From contig CALJTZ010000286.1 in NCBI GenBank assembly GCA_937975655.1, forward strand, positions 1 through 6,728: DNA of 6,728 bases, read 5' to 3'. Numbering within the stretch: position 1 is the first letter of the stretch; each line of letters opens with the position of its first letter. The DNA comes from an uncultured Synechococcus sp. GTDB taxonomy: Bacteria; Cyanobacteriota; Cyanobacteriia; PCC-6307; Cyanobiaceae. The translations under genes and the position numbers were made by a program. Below are positions 5,656-6,728 of this stretch, in pieces. The notes under the pieces were generated by a model. It was not told where the DNA came from, did not search any database, and saw only the letters and a program-made list of their open reading frames with translations.

Positions 5656-5658
5656 TCA
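5653..5658. other. Back-to-back stop codons of convergent genes (TGATCA)
   Basis: The plus-strand TGA (5653-5655) of the PilW-like gene and the minus-strand TGA (5658-5656) of the RTX gene lie directly against each other and form the palindrome TGATCA. There is no intergenic DNA and no hairpin with a T tract here. Transcripts from both sides must therefore run into the opposing gene or be ended by another mechanism. Confidence 0.9.
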
Positions 5659-6396
5659 GCGCAGGTCGTAGCGCCCGTCGCGAAAGATCAGCACTTCAAC
5701 GCCGCTCATGGTCACGGAGTGGCTGGTGCCGCTCTCGGAATAGGTGAGGCTGCAGCCCGAGCGGCTGCAGTTGGCCAGGCCGCCGAAGCTGGTGCGTGGC
5801 TGCTCCAGGAATACCACATCGAGGCCAGCACCTCCCTGGATTTGATCGGAACCCAGCCCAGGCAGAAAGCGGTTTTCTCCGGGGCCACCATTCAAGACAT
5901 CGTTGCCATCTCTGCCCACCAGCACGTCGTCACCGTCTCCACCACTGAGAAGGTCGTTGGCCATGGTGCCCCGCAGCCGGTCATTGCCAGCCAGGCCCGC
6001 AATGGTTGCACCACCTGTATCTCCTCCTTCGAGCACATCATTGGCGGTGGAGCCATTGATGGTGTCGCCGCCTCCATAGCCGCAGATCAACACGTCTTGG
6101 TTGGAGGGAACCGCACCTTGGGGAACCTCCAGGGTCTCAGCATTCACGGTGCCGCCACTGAGTTTGTAGAAGCCTTCAATGCTGAGGGATTGTGTGCTGC
6201 AGAGGCTGGTGGCGATGGGGTAGGAAAAAACCGGGCTGATGCGTGAATAGGTGCTGGTGGACTGGCTAAACCCTTTGCTGGCTAGGCCTTTGATGCAAAG
6301 GTTGAAGGTGAGTGATTTGCTCGCTCCAGCGGTGGAGAGCACCTTGAGGCCATAGGGATCCACATCCGCGCTGCAGCTGCTGCTCAGGCCATCCAC
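5656..6396 (-). CDS. RTX-type calcium-binding repeat protein, C-terminal part
   Basis: The 246-residue open frame carries about ten tandem nonapeptide repeats (residues 106-196) of the RTX kind, G-G-x-G-x-D-x-hydrophobic-x. The best units are GGDGDDVLV, GRDGNDVLN and GLAGNDRLR. Such repeats bind calcium and fold into a parallel beta-roll, mostly in proteins exported by type I secretion. The C-terminal segment, SGVEVLIFRDGRYDLR, resembles the closing motif (VE-hydrophobic-F-DG) seen at the end of many RTX proteins. Residues 1-105 are Ser/Thr-rich and not recognised. The GTG at 6396 is probably not the real start: the frame stays coherent for 18 more codons, to an in-frame TGA at 6456-6454, and the neighbouring frame continues the protein upstream (next entry). 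Six cysteines, including a CSRSGC pair at 210 and 215, are unusual for RTX proteins. Enzyme domain and partner secretion genes are not visible. Confidence 0.8.
   Translation of the reverse strand: MDGLSSSCSADVDPYGLKVLSTAGASKSLTFNLCIKGLASKGFSQSTSTYSRISPVFSYPIATSLCSTQSLSIEGFYKLSGGTVNAETLEVPQGAVPSNQDVLICGYGGGDTINGSTANDVLEGGDTGGATIAGLAGNDRLRGTMANDLLSGGDGDDVLVGRDGNDVLNGGPGENRFLPGLGSDQIQGGAGLDVVFLEQPRTSFGGLANCSRSGCSLTYSESGTSHSVTMSGVEVLIFRDGRYDLR
5809..6081 (-). repeat. RTX nonapeptide repeat block, about ten units
   Basis: Ten imperfect 27-base coding units (one of 30 bases) encode the calcium-binding beta-roll. Read from 6081 downward, the units begin GYGGGD, GSTAND, GGDTGG, GLAGND, GTMAND, GGDGDD, GRDGND, GGPGEN, PGLGSD and GGAGLD. 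Units 3 and 8 lack the usual aspartate, and unit 3 is ten residues long. The repeats have diverged at DNA level, so this is an old array and not a recent expansion. Confidence 0.85.
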
Positions 6397-6698
6397 CAGG
6401 CGGGCATTGCTGATGGTGTAGCTCTCCGCGGTGATCTGGCCGCTGTAGTTGCTTCACCGGCAGAGTGACCCGTCACAGCCAGTGTATCGGAGGTAATGCG
6501 ACTCTGCTCGCTCACAAACCGAAACACGAATCGGTAAGGGCCAATTTCCAGCAGGTCGCACTGTCCGACGAAGGCGGCGTGGCCTTGCCACGCTTTGTGC
6601 CAGCTTGATGGCGGCTTGGGGTATGCACTTGCTGGTTTATCCCATGTGCGAACCCCTTCCCCAGGTTCATCATCGTTCAACGACAAGGAGACATCCAT
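6384..6698 (-). pseudogene. N-terminal fragment of the RTX protein gene, split off by frameshift
   Basis: This open frame encodes up to 104 residues, of which about the first 83 look genuine: a polar start (MDVSLSLNDDEPGEG), then CDLLEIGPYRFVFRFVSEQ and SDTLAVTGHSAGE, probably beta strands. After Glu82 (codon 6455-6453) the frame turns into low-quality Arg/Ala/Pro sequence. One frame over, from 6450, it continues as NYSGQITAESYTISNARL straight into the RTX open frame. Joining them needs one extra base near 6448-6456, for example one G giving GEGNYSG. The whole protein would then be about 347 residues. The ATG at 6698 has no clear ribosome binding site and the frame stays open to the window edge, so the true start may lie beyond 6728. 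This is either a real inactivating mutation or an assembly error. Confidence 0.65.
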
Positions 6699-6728
6699 GA
6701 TCCCACACGGCTTGAAACACGCGCTGTC

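Noticed and set aside
5719..6246. A 175-codon plus-strand open frame through the RTX region
   Set aside because: It is the complement of the glycine/aspartate repeats and has no independent support; the minus strand has recognisable RTX units.

Overview
The window reads as the end of a contig from a GC-rich picocyanobacterium of the Cyanobium/Synechococcus kind. The basis is recall of protein families: the LepA, Nfu and SerRS fragments resemble cyanobacterial versions, and the genes are closely packed with little intergenic DNA. No rRNA, tRNA, CRISPR array or insertion sequence is visible. The first 50 bases are not genomic; they are an Illumina TruSeq-type i7 adapter with its 8-base index, left on the contig end.

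Left part (51-2736): the 5' portion of serS (seryl-tRNA synthetase, minus strand, cut by the contig end) lies 52 bases downstream of a small NifU-domain iron-sulfur scaffold gene on the same strand. A 136-base intergenic region separates the NifU gene from lepA (elongation factor 4), which is complete and runs on the plus strand. This is ordinary housekeeping sequence. A 7-bp perfect hairpin spans the lepA stop codon.

Middle part (2758-5655): a minus-strand gene for an unrecognised two-helix membrane protein with six almost evenly spaced cysteines converges on lepA. It diverges from an operon of four small type IV prepilin-like genes whose starts and stops overlap or nearly touch. In order they look PilX-like, PilV-like, FimT/GspH-like and PilW-like. 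Together they resemble a minor-pilin set that would prime or cap a type IV pilus or a competence pseudopilus. The second one has an excellent mature prepilin N-terminus but no leader peptide. Every protein in the operon has an even number of cysteines.

Right part (5656-6728): a minus-strand gene for a protein with about ten RTX-type (glycine/aspartate nonapeptide) calcium-binding repeats converges on the pilin operon. The two stop codons lie back to back inside the palindrome TGATCA. Its N-terminal part is in another frame, so the gene is broken by a one-base frameshift near 6448-6456. It may also begin beyond the window.

The most interesting block is the minor-pilin operon with its two flanking genes (six-cysteine membrane protein and RTX protein). 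A joint role in pilus or surface adhesion is plausible but rests on proximity only.
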